Source: Bact-08 sp964533215 (GTDB lineage Bacteria; Bacteroidota; Bacteroidia; Bacteroidales; UBA932). From it: a DNA stretch of 64,000 nucleotides. Below the pieces are notes generated by a model. It was given only the letters and a program-made list of their open reading frames with translations, ran no database searches and had not been told where the DNA came from. Location: positions 1,054,001 to 1,118,000 of the forward strand of contig CAZHLJ010000001.1 in NCBI GenBank assembly GCA_964533215.1. Direction: 5' to 3'. How positions within the stretch are numbered: position 1 is the stretch's first letter; each line of letters opens with the position of its first letter. Shown here piece after piece: positions 18,168 to 27,388 of this stretch. Made by a program: the position numbers and the translations under genes.

Positions 18168-18767
18168 TTATTTTATGATTTTGGATATTTCTATTTCCGG
18201 TGCGTTGTTAAAATCCAACATTGCATTAATTAATCTTACAGACTCAAAATATGACAGGTCGGCAGTGGTGATTGATCTAGCTTTTACTATTCCGGAGCTG
18301 AGCAAAAACTGGCGCTGAACGCCATTGAGTAAAGGCTCTGAAGGTGTAAACAAATTGCTGCCATCAGAAAAAACAAGATTGCTATATGAAGTATCTGTTA
18401 TGAATCCATTTTTAACGATAATTATATCATCGGCCTCTTCTCTCTGTTCATATAGTCTGTTGAGGAACGATCTGTCTTCGTTTTTATAGCGATAGTCTAT
18501 ACTGTCGCAATATACCAATTTTAGAGAAGAAATCTGTCTTGGGGTATAATCAGTAATCTGGGTATCAGTTATCTTTTTGTCATAAAGTATCCTGCATTTG
18601 TAAGTGCCTTTATAATAATTTGGAGACATATCAACAAAGTCAAGTATATTCAAAGGCTCTTTTTCTCCAAATATTTCAAAGCGAGTCTCATTTAGCCGTT
18701 TGTTGTGAAAGGAAACAATAGCAATTTTCCCATCCTTAATGCACATTGTCTCAATAAATCGGCACAT
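18168..18767 (-). CDS. Class IV aminotransferase (4-amino-4-deoxychorismate lyase-like)
   Basis: A 199-residue PLP fold-type IV protein resembling PabC. The likely PLP lysine lies in RYKNEDRSFLNR (about residue 94), and the NGFITDTSYSNLVF segment is the conserved cofactor-binding loop of branched-chain aminotransferase and ADC lyase families. At 199 residues it is short, typical of the PabC-like branch in Bacteroidota that is often next to or fused with pabB; no pabB is in this window. It probably cleaves aminodeoxychorismate to p-aminobenzoate for folate, but a D-amino-acid aminotransferase role cannot be excluded. Confidence 0.76.
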   Translation of the reverse strand: MCRFIETMCIKDGKIAIVSFHNKRLNETRFEIFGEKEPLNILDFVDMSPNYYKGTYKCRILYDKKITDTQITDYTPRQISSLKLVYCDSIDYRYKNEDRSFLNRLYEQREEADDIIIVKNGFITDTSYSNLVFSDGSNLFTPSEPLLNGVQRQFLLSSGIVKARSITTADLSYFESVRLINAMLDFNNAPEIEISKIIK

Positions 18768-18869
18768 ACACTTTTTCTATTAACTCCAGATACACTTTTT
18801 CGAAGGCTTGAGTTGCTCTAACCGTACTCATTTTATTTACGTTGTTTGGGCAAATTTAGGATATTAATT

Positions 18870-19685
18870 TTAGATTTTCCTATACTCACTTGGGGATAGC
18901 CCTGCCCGTAATTTAAAATATTTGCAAAAAAATGCCTGGTCTGCGAAATTCATTTGATCTGCAATAATCTGAATGCTGTCATGCGTTGATTTCAAACGTA
19001 TTTTAAGTTCCAGCACCACATAGTCGTCTATCCATTGTTTGGCACCGTGACCACTGATTTCTGTTGTTATCATAGAAAGATACTTTGGTGAAATACACAA
19101 AGCGTCAGCGTAAAAACAGACATCTCTTTTGCTTTCATAATTGCTCATTACAAGATTACAGAATTCCTCAAATATTTCGGTTTTCCGATTGCGTCTGGAT
19201 GTCGATAGATACAAATCGTCTCTATGGATTTTGGCATATAACTCCAGAAAATAGATACGCAGAAGATTAACCATAATCTCTTCGCGGCAACAATTATCAG
19301 TGTCAGAAAACTTTCTGTAAATCATGGAAAAACGCACCTTCTCTTCCTCAAGTGCATCAGATGTGACTTTGTAATAGAAATGCTGACGAAGAAATGAAAG
19401 AAAATCTGGGGGGAAACGGAAAATAACCTCCTGCAGCATCGATGGAGAAATTGAAAAAAACATTACAGAAAAATCGCTGCTTACCTTGATCTGTTCTACA
19501 ATCTGTGTCGGGAAAAGAACCATGATTTCCGATGCCGTGAAACGATGTTTTATCAGATTCACCTCCATTTCTGCCCAACCGTGCAGACAATAGCACACTA
19601 TGCAACGGCCTACCTTTGAAAGCGATCCGGCAAGTGGTAAGGAATTGCTGTCCAGTGATATTTCAATCTCTTCCTCTAGATTCAT
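18870..19685 (-). CDS. AraC-family transcriptional regulator, divergent from the efflux operon
   Basis: A 271-residue regulator. The N-terminal half is a cupin-like sensing region; the C-terminal 100 residues hold two helix-turn-helix units, with ALCISPKYLSMIT and the signature DQAFFCKYFKLRAGLSPSEYRK. The gene is read away from the TolC-HlyD-MFS operon across a 148-bp shared promoter region, which strongly suggests that it controls that exporter. The effector is unknown. Confidence 0.87.
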   Translation of the reverse strand: MNLEEEIEISLDSNSLPLAGSLSKVGRCIVCYCLHGWAEMEVNLIKHRFTASEIMVLFPTQIVEQIKVSSDFSVMFFSISPSMLQEVIFRFPPDFLSFLRQHFYYKVTSDALEEEKVRFSMIYRKFSDTDNCCREEIMVNLLRIYFLELYAKIHRDDLYLSTSRRNRKTEIFEEFCNLVMSNYESKRDVCFYADALCISPKYLSMITTEISGHGAKQWIDDYVVLELKIRLKSTHDSIQIIADQMNFADQAFFCKYFKLRAGLSPSEYRKI

Positions 19686-19800
19686 TGTTATTCCAATTTT
19701 GACTGCATAAGTACAATTTTAAAGTCTGAAAATCAAATTTTACTGGAAATTTTGACAAATAATGAGGTAAAAGAGAAAGGTCTAATAAAATTAAACGCCC

Positions 19801-19808
19801 TACTTTTG
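19801..19808 (+). promoter_or_regulatory. -7 box of the TolC-HlyD-MFS efflux operon
   Basis: TACTTTTG followed by CACCCC fits the Bacteroidota TAnnTTTG element and stands 25 nt before the tolC ATG, the same distance and context as the MFS promoter at 12163. The intervening region to the AraC gene (19686-19800) is AT-rich and may contain operator sites, but no clear repeat was found. Confidence 0.6.
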
Positions 19809-19833
19809 CACCCCTTAAAAATTCAATTTCAAT

Positions 19834-21153
19834 ATGAACCTGAAATCTTATCTGTTAATATCCTTTGTATTTCTGACAAATGTCATTTCTGCTCAATCTG
19901 GAAATGGCCGCGTCATTTCACTTGATTCCGTTTTTGTATTAATGGAGCGCAACAGTACGCAACTGAAAATGTCGGATGCAATAGTGGAAAATACAAAGCA
20001 AGCTATGTCAGTTGTGGAGAATGACAGATTGCCATCGATAAGCGTTGGCCTATCTGCTTTGTATTTGGGCGATGCCACTGTTTACGACCGGAATCTTTCG
20101 AACTCACAAAATTCTCCCATGCCTCATTCCGGAAATAGTTTTTCATTAGAAGCATCTTACCTGGTTTTTGCCGGAGGTGCTGTCTCCAACTCAATTGACA
20201 AAGCCGGATTGGAAGTTCAGGTAGCACATCTGGCTCACGTGAAGAAAATTTCTGAAATGCGATTTCTTGTTGCAGGATATTATTTGGATTTGTTCAAACT
20301 CCGAAACCAGCGGAAGGTCTTCTTGAAAAATATTGAGCAGACAGAAGTCCTGATAGAACATGTCAGTGCCAGAAAGACGGAAGGTATGGCTCTAGCCAAT
20401 GACATCACAAGATATGAGCTTATGATGCAGAATCTTAGACTCTCTCTGATTGAAATTGAAAACAGCATAAGCATTATCAACAAACATTTGGTAATCACGC
20501 TAGGTTTGTCTTCGGAGACTATAATTCTTCCTGACACAACATTTCTAAATCTTAAGCTTGAATCGAAACAAGTCACTCAGGATGAATTAATGCTAATTGC
20601 CCAGGAAAACCGTCCGGAATTACGCTCGACAGATTTAGACATATCGATTGCAAAAAAAGATGTAAGAATTGCAAAAGCAGGTTATTATCCATCTTTTGCC
20701 ATTATAGCTTCAGATAATTTTAACGGGCCAATAACCGTTGAAATACCAACAATAAATAAGAATCTCAATTACTGGTATGTTGGTGTTGGTGTGAAATACG
20801 ATTTAGCTTCACTTTATAAATCAAAAAAAAATGTCCGGCTGGCAAAAGGAGGTCAGACAGTGGCACAATATGCAAGGAATGTTGAGCTGGAAAATACTCA
20901 GACTTCTGTTCATAACGCTTATACAAACTTTATTGAATCGTTTGACAAGCTAAGGGTCTATGAAAAGACATTTCAACTCGCTACAGAAAACTACTCAATC
21001 ATAAATAACAGATATCTAAATGGTCTGGTGCTTATCACTGAAATGCTTGATGCAAGTAATATGAAGTTGAATGCCGAGCTACAAGTCGTAAATGCAAATC
21101 TGGACATTATTTACAACCATTATAAACTGCTTCGTGAAATAGGGAAGCTGTAA
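19834..21153 (+). CDS. TolC-family outer membrane efflux protein
   Basis: A 439-residue outer membrane channel. The signal peptide (residues 1-21, ending ISAQ) is followed by the alternating helical and strand layout of TolC, with RPELRSTDLDISIAKKDVRIAKAGYYPSF (shown here only as the repeat landmark RPELR and AGYYPSF) near residues 263-290. It should provide the exit duct for the exporter encoded next to it: the HlyD-type adaptor begins 27 nt downstream. Expression is likely controlled by the divergent AraC protein. Confidence 0.87.
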   Translation: MNLKSYLLISFVFLTNVISAQSGNGRVISLDSVFVLMERNSTQLKMSDAIVENTKQAMSVVENDRLPSISVGLSALYLGDATVYDRNLSNSQNSPMPHSGNSFSLEASYLVFAGGAVSNSIDKAGLEVQVAHLAHVKKISEMRFLVAGYYLDLFKLRNQRKVFLKNIEQTEVLIEHVSARKTEGMALANDITRYELMMQNLRLSLIEIENSISIINKHLVITLGLSSETIILPDTTFLNLKLESKQVTQDELMLIAQENRPELRSTDLDISIAKKDVRIAKAGYYPSFAIIASDNFNGPITVEIPTINKNLNYWYVGVGVKYDLASLYKSKKNVRLAKGGQTVAQYARNVELENTQTSVHNAYTNFIESFDKLRVYEKTFQLATENYSIINNRYLNGLVLITEMLDASNMKLNAELQVVNANLDIIYNHYKLLREIGKL

Positions 21154-21180
21154 AATGCTAAAACTGAAAATTATAAAAAT

Positions 21181-22230
21181 ATGAGAAAGGAAAGAATGAG
21201 ATTGGTATACAATATTGTAGTAGTGGCAACGCTTGTGGGCTGTATCTTTTGGGTATGTTCGCGGTTTGTTCACTTGGGTAATGTGGAATTCACAGACAAT
21301 GCCCAGGTAAAGCAGCAGATTGTTCCAATAAACACACGTGTGCAAGGTTATATAAAAAAGATTTACATTGATGAATATCAGCATGTGAAGAAAGGAGACA
21401 CTTTATTGGTGATAGACGATGTGGAGTATCGCTTCCGTCTTGCTCAGGCCGAAGCCGATTTTCAAAACGCAACTGTCGGCAAGAGGGCTATGGGAACAAC
21501 CATTCTTACCACGCAAAGCAACATCGGAGTTTCGGAAGCAGGTGTTGAAGAGAGTAAAATTAAAATGGAAAATGCCGCAAGAGAGTATGTGCGATACAAG
21601 AATCTATTGGAGCAGCAAGCTGTCACCAAACAGCAGTTCGATGACATGAAAGCTGAATATGATGCTGCCAGAGCTAGGTTTAAACAGATGCAGCGTCAAA
21701 GCGCCACTACATCTCTGGTTAAAGATGAGCAGACATTACGTCTCAACCAGAACGATGCTCAGATAAAGTTGGCTTCGGCGGCAGTAGAGTTGGCACGCCT
21801 TAATCTTTCCTACACCGTAATCCTGGCTCCATGTGATGGAGTTACAGGACGCAAGACTATTGAAGAGGGTCAGCTTCTGCAACCTGGACAGGCAGTTCTC
21901 GATTTGGTGAACGAAACAGAAAAATGGGTTATTGCCAATTATAAAGAGACCCAGACTTCCAATATCAAAGAGGGCATGATGGTGGAGATTAAGGTTGATG
22001 CAATACCTGATGTGATATTCAAAGGAACTGTAAAATCGATATCGCGTGCCACAGGCGCAAGTTTTTCCCTTTTCTCACAAGATAATTCTGCCGGTAATTT
22101 TGTAAAAGTTGAACAAAGGATACCTGTCAGGATAGAGTTTTCCAAAGACAATAAACCACAAGATCTTGCACTGTTGCGTTCAGGAATGAATGTAGAATGT
22201 GAGGTGAAATATCTGGCTTATGCATCATAG
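21181..22230 (+). CDS. HlyD/EmrA-type membrane fusion protein
   Basis: A 349-residue periplasmic adaptor. One N-terminal membrane anchor (about residues 10-28) precedes the lipoyl half-motif (VQGYIKKIYIDEYQHVKKGD), a coiled-coil hairpin (about 80-180), the second lipoyl half (LSYTVILAPCDGVTGRK) and the beta-barrel domain. This matches EmrA, which bridges an MFS pump and TolC. Its last 11 nt overlap the following MFS gene, so the three genes form a translationally linked unit. Confidence 0.9.
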   Translation: MRKERMRLVYNIVVVATLVGCIFWVCSRFVHLGNVEFTDNAQVKQQIVPINTRVQGYIKKIYIDEYQHVKKGDTLLVIDDVEYRFRLAQAEADFQNATVGKRAMGTTILTTQSNIGVSEAGVEESKIKMENAAREYVRYKNLLEQQAVTKQQFDDMKAEYDAARARFKQMQRQSATTSLVKDEQTLRLNQNDAQIKLASAAVELARLNLSYTVILAPCDGVTGRKTIEEGQLLQPGQAVLDLVNETEKWVIANYKETQTSNIKEGMMVEIKVDAIPDVIFKGTVKSISRATGASFSLFSQDNSAGNFVKVEQRIPVRIEFSKDNKPQDLALLRSGMNVECEVKYLAYAS

Positions 22231-23749
22231 TTCCGGACCTTTTTCCATACCAGATATCCGGAATATTATTCCTGAAAAAGTAAAGCCATGGATACTACTT
22301 GCGTTCTTTATTATTTACCAGTTTTCTGGAGGTGTCTATCTTGCTTCTGTGAGTGAAATGAAGGGTACGCTTGCACTGATGCAGGAGGATATCATGATGG
22401 CGGGCTATGCATCTTTGGTGGGACTGGCTCTCACATTTACAATTATGTTCCGTCTTAAATTCCGTTTTTCAATCAAAACGAGTCTTACAATTACCGCTAT
22501 AGGGTTGATAATCTGCAATCTTATCTGTATTCATACAGGCAGCGTTCCAGTGATGGTGGCAACATGCTTTGTGGCAGGCATCTTCAGAATGTGGGGTACT
22601 TTTACCTGCAATTCCACAATCCAGTTATGGGTTACACCCAAACGGGACATGTCAGTATGGCTTTGCTATATCAATCTGTTTGTGCAGGGATGTATAGAAC
22701 TATCAGGTTTGGCTACTATTTATACAGCTTATCTAAGTACCTGGAAATATATGCACTGGGTAAGTATTGCATCTCTGTTTTTTCTGGCACTTGTCACTTT
22801 CCTCATATTCCGACATTACCGCTCCATGAAAAAAATGCCGCTTACAGGAATTGACTGGATAGGGATGGCTTTGTGGGCTGTTACAATTCTTAGTGCCATT
22901 TTTGTACTGAACTACGGCGAATACTACGATTGGTATAGATCAATCAACATCAGGATGGGAACTCTGTTTGGGCTGATTGCTCTGACTCTTAATATTTGGC
23001 GGGCCTCATTTATCGAACAACCGTTCATAGCTCTGAAGACCTGGACTTTTCGCAATGTATGGCTCACCTTTGGGCTATATATAGTGATAGACGTTTTACT
23101 CAGCCCGTCACACTCATTTGAACACATCTATACAGAATCAATTCTCGGTTACGACACGCTGAATGTCATCTCTCTGAACTGGGCAGTGCTGTTTGGTATA
23201 GTGTGCGGAGTATTATTCATGTATCGATATTTTGCATTGCGCAAATGGACTTTCAGGACTATGACACTTATCGGGTTTTCGCTTATAATAGTTTACCTGT
23301 TGATAATGTATTTCATTATAGATTTTAATTTGCCAAAAGAGATGCTTTTGATTCCGATATTCATACGTGGCCTGGGTTACATCATCATAGTTATAACATT
23401 CATTACATCGCTTACAGTGCTTCCCTTTGAGAACTTTTTCCAGTCACTCTCAATACAGACATTTGTCAGTGCTTGTTTAGGAGGGCTTATCGGCAACACC
23501 ATTCTTTCCCATATCTTTAAGATAACATTAAAGAAGAATGTAATGCTGCTTAGTGCTAACCTGGACAACGTAAACCCTATGGTAAGACACTCTTCGGCAA
23601 CTGCCCTTTTCCGGAGTCTGCATGCGCAAGCCATGATGGTAAGCATGAAAGAGATCTATGGTTTGCTTTGCATCTTGGGTATTGTCTGCATGATAATCTA
23701 CTCATACCATTTTATTCGAAACATTCCTGCATCATTAAGGTTTTATTGA
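22220..23749 (+). CDS. EmrB/QacA-like MFS efflux transporter (14-helix type)
   Basis: A 509-residue inner-membrane protein with about 14 predicted helices, the size of DHA2 drug:H+ antiporters. The sequence is divergent from textbook EmrB: the motif A and C signatures are weak, but length, topology and position after TolC and EmrA-like genes support the call. The start overlaps the adaptor gene by 11 nt. It would export hydrophobic toxic compounds directly through the outer membrane; the real substrate is unknown. The 3' end abuts a decayed MBL-fold gene on the opposite strand. Confidence 0.8.
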   Translation: MHHSSGPFSIPDIRNIIPEKVKPWILLAFFIIYQFSGGVYLASVSEMKGTLALMQEDIMMAGYASLVGLALTFTIMFRLKFRFSIKTSLTITAIGLIICNLICIHTGSVPVMVATCFVAGIFRMWGTFTCNSTIQLWVTPKRDMSVWLCYINLFVQGCIELSGLATIYTAYLSTWKYMHWVSIASLFFLALVTFLIFRHYRSMKKMPLTGIDWIGMALWAVTILSAIFVLNYGEYYDWYRSINIRMGTLFGLIALTLNIWRASFIEQPFIALKTWTFRNVWLTFGLYIVIDVLLSPSHSFEHIYTESILGYDTLNVISLNWAVLFGIVCGVLFMYRYFALRKWTFRTMTLIGFSLIIVYLLIMYFIIDFNLPKEMLLIPIFIRGLGYIIIVITFITSLTVLPFENFFQSLSIQTFVSACLGGLIGNTILSHIFKITLKKNVMLLSANLDNVNPMVRHSSATALFRSLHAQAMMVSMKEIYGLLCILGIVCMIIYSYHFIRNIPASLRFY

Positions 23750-24085
23750 TCTCTTTTAAGCAATATGGAGTATGTGTCAGATATGCATTTAAACCAAGAT
23801 AGTTAAAATTATAAATTGAATCTATTAGTATGTCGGGAGTACATGGCTCATATTTAAATCCAGGGAACAACCGTTTACCTAAAATGTTTATAAATGGTTT
23901 CGTGAAAATTGTTGTCCCTTTTGGTATAATGTTGTCGCCATTAGATAAATATTCAGCCAAGTGTCTATAAGCAAACAGGTCTTTCCATATTTCAACAAAA
24001 AGACATTACTTCTTCCAGACATTATCTGGGTTATTTCATATCCGTTTTTGTTACCACTCCATCTATTATTATAAGTGTTTTTCAA
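23712..24085 (-). pseudogene. Decayed MBL-fold metallohydrolase gene with internal deletion and lost C-terminus
   Basis: Two frames read consecutively recall one MBL-fold protein. From 24085 the first frame gives GYEITQIMSGRSNVFLLKYG and then CLLIDTW, the usual N-terminal strand. At about 23962 the homology jumps to another frame (AEYLSNGDNIIPKGTTIF, then RLFPGFKYEPC and NAYLTHTP). Family members have about 50 residues between these blocks, including the metal-binding HxHxDH motif, which is absent here. After THTP the expected GHT...GD metal-ligand region is also gone. It is therefore a remnant that cannot be active. Confidence 0.68.
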
Positions 24086-24144
24086 CGCTGGAATGTTACT
24101 GTTTTATCTGTTCATTCGACAAGGCTGATGCAATAAATCATTGT

Positions 24145-24858
24145 TTAAACATGACAAGCCTCTGTGCTGTTCAAATCCCTTTTCTCTAAAATGTCGCCCA
24201 ATGAAATTTCTGAAAAATCCTTGATGCAGAACGTAGCCCCAACATTAATTAATTCATTTTCCGTATGGCTTGTAGTTAGTCCAATTACTTTCAGTCCTGC
24301 ATTTCTTGCAGATATTACACCCGAAATTGAATCCTCAAATACAATGCAGTTATCCTTAGAAATACCTAATCCTTGAACCGTTTTCAAATAGATTTCCGGG
24401 TTTGGCTTACCTGATGAAACCTTAGTTTTGTCAATAATTAGATCGAAATAGTCCAAAATCCGGAACCGATTCAGGATTAGATCAACATTTTCCGGTGGTG
24501 CTGATGTTGCTAAGGCAATTTTGTGTTTTTTTCTAGAGACGGATTCAATAAATTGTAAAAATCCATTAACCGGCTCAATATTCTCAGACTTGCCAATGAT
24601 TGTCCTGTATTCAGAATCTATCTCATTACTCAATTCTTCCAACTCTGTTTTCGAGTAATTAACCTTCAATAGCTCAACTATAGCCTCATCTCCTGTTGTG
24701 CCAAAGATAAGATCTTTAAAAATAGAATCATTAACTTCAATTCCTCTTCGATTCAGAAAATTTGTCCAAGCTATTTTATGATATGGGTTGCTGTCAATTA
24801 TCACCCCATCCATATCAAATATTACTCCAAGGCTCAAGTCTTTTTGTTGCATATTCAT
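24145..24858 (-). CDS. Beta-phosphoglucomutase-like HAD hydrolase
   Basis: A 237-residue HAD protein of the PgmB group. Motif I FDMDGVIIDSNPYH (about residues 14-27) holds both catalytic aspartates; motif II is ALATSAPP, motif III the Lys in VSSGKPNPEIY, and motif IV FEDSISGVISARNAG. The helical cap sits at about 28-90. Members isomerise sugar phosphates or act as sugar phosphatases (DOG-type). Two in-frame ATGs (residues 1 and 3) are possible. It is a single gene, preceded by a terminator hairpin belonging to the upstream gene. Confidence 0.82.
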   Translation of the reverse strand: MNMQQKDLSLGVIFDMDGVIIDSNPYHKIAWTNFLNRRGIEVNDSIFKDLIFGTTGDEAIVELLKVNYSKTELEELSNEIDSEYRTIIGKSENIEPVNGFLQFIESVSRKKHKIALATSAPPENVDLILNRFRILDYFDLIIDKTKVSSGKPNPEIYLKTVQGLGISKDNCIVFEDSISGVISARNAGLKVIGLTTSHTENELINVGATFCIKDFSEISLGDILEKRDLNSTEACHV

Positions 24859-24894
24859 TTAAAATGTAAACACCATCAGACAAATGTACCATAA

Positions 24895-24949
24895 AAAAAC
24901 ATCACACAATATCTTCCCTCATTTGTGAATCAATTTGTGTGATGTTTTT
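24895..24949 (-). terminator. Rho-independent-like terminator of the small secreted protein gene
   Basis: Perfect 15-bp inverted repeat (AAAAACATCACACAA with its complement) around a 25-nt loop, beginning 29 nt after the stop codon at 24978 and followed on the minus strand by a run of T. It separates the small secreted protein gene from the HAD gene. Confidence 0.65.
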
Positions 24950-24977
24950 AATAAAGCCAGGTTTTCAGGCCAGTTGT

Positions 24978-25322
24978 TTAGCGATGCATTGGCCTTTGAT
25001 TTGCAGGGTCATTTTGAGCTTTCTCTCTGTAAATCTTGTATTTTTCAGTTCCTAAAACTGATTCAATCTTACCCTGAAGTCCTTTGATAATTGAGCCAAG
25101 TTTTTCTTTGTCATTAATTGATGCCTGGGCCTCTTTTTGATAGTCAACAAATATTTGCTGAAGTTTTGTGCTGTCATCTTTTGTAACCTCTACATACTTG
25201 GCAATTTTGGCGATTTTCTCTTTAGCAAATGATACAGGTTCTTTTGGTCCCATTTGTTGATGCTGTGCGCTAGCGCTAAGTGCAGACAAGGCAATAGCGA
25301 TAGATAAAATGATTTTTTTCAT
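24978..25322 (-). CDS. Small secreted protein of unknown function
   Basis: A 114-residue protein starting MKKIILSIAIALSALSASAQ, a clear signal peptide. The mature part is Lys- and Gln-rich and mainly helical, with pairs such as KIAKIAKYVEVTKDD and KLQQIFVDYQKEAQ; this recalls small periplasmic Spy/DUF4890-type helical proteins, but I do not recognise the family with certainty. An ATG 21 nt upstream is in frame but would spoil the signal peptide. It has its own strong terminator and follows IMP dehydrogenase at 46 nt. Confidence 0.68.
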   Translation of the reverse strand: MKKIILSIAIALSALSASAQHQQMGPKEPVSFAKEKIAKIAKYVEVTKDDSTKLQQIFVDYQKEAQASINDKEKLGSIIKGLQGKIESVLGTEKYKIYREKAQNDPANQRPMHR

Positions 25323-25368
25323 GATATGAATATTTAATGACACTTAGACTTAATAACGCAATATTAGT

Positions 25369-26871
25369 TTAATTGTCACGCTTTGTCTCTTTTAAGATTA
25401 CATCATGCGCGCCACCCTCAATAATGCTGGTGGAAGAAACCAAGGTTATTTTTGCTATTCGTTTTAATTCAGATATAGATAAAGCACCACAACTGCACAT
25501 TGTAGATTTTATCTTACCTAATGTTACATCAAGGTTATCTTTCAGCTTCCCGGCATAAGGGACATAACTGTCAACCCCTTCTTCAAATTTAAGGCTGTTG
25601 CTTCCTCCCATGTCATATCTTTGCCAGTTTCTTGCACGGTTAGAACCCTCTCCCCAATACTCTTTTACATAGGTTCCGCCAATAATTAATTTTTTTGTAG
25701 GACTTTCGTCAAAACGGGCAAAATACCTTCCCATCATTATGAAGTCGGCCCCCATTGCCAATGCAAGCACCATATGGTAATCCTGCACAATTCCTCCGTC
25801 AGAGCAAATAGGAACATATACGCCATTTTTCTCGAAATACTCATCCCGAGCCTTCGATACCTCAATCAATGCAGTAGCCTGACCTCTGCCTATACCTTTC
25901 TGCTCTCGGGTTATACATATAGAGCCGCCTCCAATACCAACTTTTATGAAATCTGCCCCAGCATCAGCCAGATAATTAAACCCTTCTTTGTCAACTACAT
26001 TCCCTGCCCCGATTTTTACCTTATCGCCAAATTTATCCCTTACAAACTGGATTGTCTCTTTTTGATATTCTGAAAAACCATCTGAAGAGTCTATACATAA
26101 AATGTCTACGCCGGCGTTAACTAACTTTGGTATACGTTCAGCATAGTCTCTTGTGTTTATACCGGCTCCGACAAGCAATTTTTTCTGGGTGTCAAGCAGC
26201 TCGTTTGGATTGTTTTTATGACTATCGTAATCTTTTCTGAAAACGAAATACTTCAGACGTTGTTTTTCATCAATTATTGGAAGTGCGTTGATTTTATTAT
26301 CCCAGATAATGTCATTTGCTTCATCAAGAGTTATTCCATACTTTCCGGTAATTAACTTTGAGAAAGGTGTCATAAAGTCTCTTATTTTTTTGTCAGGATT
26401 ATCTTTGCCAGGACGATAATCCCTGCTAGTCACCATTCCAAGAAGCTTGCCATTTGAAGTTCCATCATCGGTAATTCCAATTGTAGAAAAGCCTGTCTTG
26501 CTCTTTAATTCAATTACATCTTTCAGTGTCTGGTCCGGCATCAGGTTGGCGTCACTTATTACAAATCCGGCCTTGTATTTCTTTACCTTTCTCACCATTT
26601 CGGCCTGTTCATCAATTGACTGAGAACCAAAAATGAATGAAATGCCACCATTCCTGGCCAATGCAATGGCCATGTTTGAATCTGACACAGACTGCATTAT
26701 AGCAGAAACAAAAGGAATGTTTAAAACGATATCCGAACCTTTTCCTTTTGAATATCTGACTAAGGGAGTCTTCAAATTGATTCTGTCAGGAACGCAGTCT
26801 TTCGATGTTAAGCCCGGAATAAGTATGTATTCATTGAACGTCCTTGAAATATCATTAATGATTTGTGCCAT
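25369..26871 (-). CDS. IMP dehydrogenase, divergent subfamily
   Basis: A 500-residue TIM-barrel protein with two CBS domains inserted at about 100-220. It oxidises IMP to XMP in guanine nucleotide synthesis. The catalytic loop reads GGGSICITREQ (Cys319) rather than the canonical GPGSICTTR, and the flap region around YDMGGSNSLKFEEGVD differs from GuaB of E. coli. This variant form occurs in other anaerobes as far as I recall. A frame open upstream of the ATG at 26871 overlaps another remnant and was not used. A -7 box lies 24 nt upstream. Confidence 0.84.
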   Translation of the reverse strand: MAQIINDISRTFNEYILIPGLTSKDCVPDRINLKTPLVRYSKGKGSDIVLNIPFVSAIMQSVSDSNMAIALARNGGISFIFGSQSIDEQAEMVRKVKKYKAGFVISDANLMPDQTLKDVIELKSKTGFSTIGITDDGTSNGKLLGMVTSRDYRPGKDNPDKKIRDFMTPFSKLITGKYGITLDEANDIIWDNKINALPIIDEKQRLKYFVFRKDYDSHKNNPNELLDTQKKLLVGAGINTRDYAERIPKLVNAGVDILCIDSSDGFSEYQKETIQFVRDKFGDKVKIGAGNVVDKEGFNYLADAGADFIKVGIGGGSICITREQKGIGRGQATALIEVSKARDEYFEKNGVYVPICSDGGIVQDYHMVLALAMGADFIMMGRYFARFDESPTKKLIIGGTYVKEYWGEGSNRARNWQRYDMGGSNSLKFEEGVDSYVPYAGKLKDNLDVTLGKIKSTMCSCGALSISELKRIAKITLVSSTSIIEGGAHDVILKETKRDN

Positions 26872-26894
26872 AAACCTATTGTTAAAAAATTTTG

Positions 26895-26902
26895 CAAATT
26901 TA
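26895..26902 (-). promoter_or_regulatory. -7 box of the IMP dehydrogenase gene
   Basis: TAAATTTG on the minus strand (26902-26895) matches TAnnTTTG and is 23 nt from the ATG at 26871. Confidence 0.5.
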
Positions 26903-26938
26903 CAGAAATCCAGACAAAAAGTAGTATTTCGTTTGTGT

Positions 26939-27271
26939 TTATCGGAGAATATATCCAGATAACTCGTCACGCTTGATTCTAAAGGTAAGATAACCTGTCG
27001 AATCGAGAAATATCTTGATAAATTCATCTGCAGGAATTTGATAGTTTATTTCAAGTTCTTCTTTCCAAAGTCCAATTATCCGGATGATTTTATCTTTAAG
27101 AACCCTGCCATGTTGAAATCCATTTTCAAACGGAGTCCCGTTTAAATGGAGAATTGGCAAATTAGTGCAGGTTGTGTCCAGAACCATATCGTCATCTAGC
27201 TCTCCACTCTTATCATTTCCAAAAGAATCAAGGGGAAAAGAGACAAATAAAATAATAGAGATTAATGTAAA
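26939..27271 (-). pseudogene. Truncated C45-type acyltransferase/peptidase remnant
   Basis: The frame from 27271 to the TAA at 26939 reads a hydrophobic stretch (TLISIILFVSFPLD, a signal-peptide remnant) and then LPILHLNGTPFENGFQHGRV, which is the N-terminal signature of the acyl-CoA:6-aminopenicillanate acyltransferase-like (C45) hydrolases. The open frame begins right after an in-frame TGA with no usable ATG before the signal peptide, and it ends after about 110 codons, well before the catalytic Cys region of a normal protein of roughly 400 residues. An 82-residue piece starting at 27187 is open but should not be functional. Confidence 0.55.
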
Positions 27272-27316
27272 TCAAATTTACCTATTTTAAGATGAAAAAT
27301 TAAGTTTTTTATAAAA

Positions 27317-27324
27317 TAAATTTG
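27317..27324 (+). promoter_or_regulatory. -7 box of the methylaspartate operon
   Basis: TAAATTTG (27317-27324) fits the Bacteroidota -7 consensus and would give a leader of about 58 nt before the glutamate mutase S gene. The surrounding 27272-27388 stretch is very AT-rich. No cobalamin riboswitch features are visible in it, although the first enzyme needs B12. Confidence 0.5.
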
Positions 27325-27388
27325 TTTTTACTATAATAAACCAGAAATTTGCAAAATTTAATAACAATTTTGATCGATATAGTATAAA

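Noticed and set aside
26872..27027. Longer start for IMP dehydrogenase
   Set aside because: Overlaps the C45-type remnant and the -7 box; the family starts at the MAQIIND position.
27272..27388. Possible cobalamin riboswitch before glutamate mutase
   Set aside because: The leader is short and AT-rich with no B12-box-like or multi-helix features visible.
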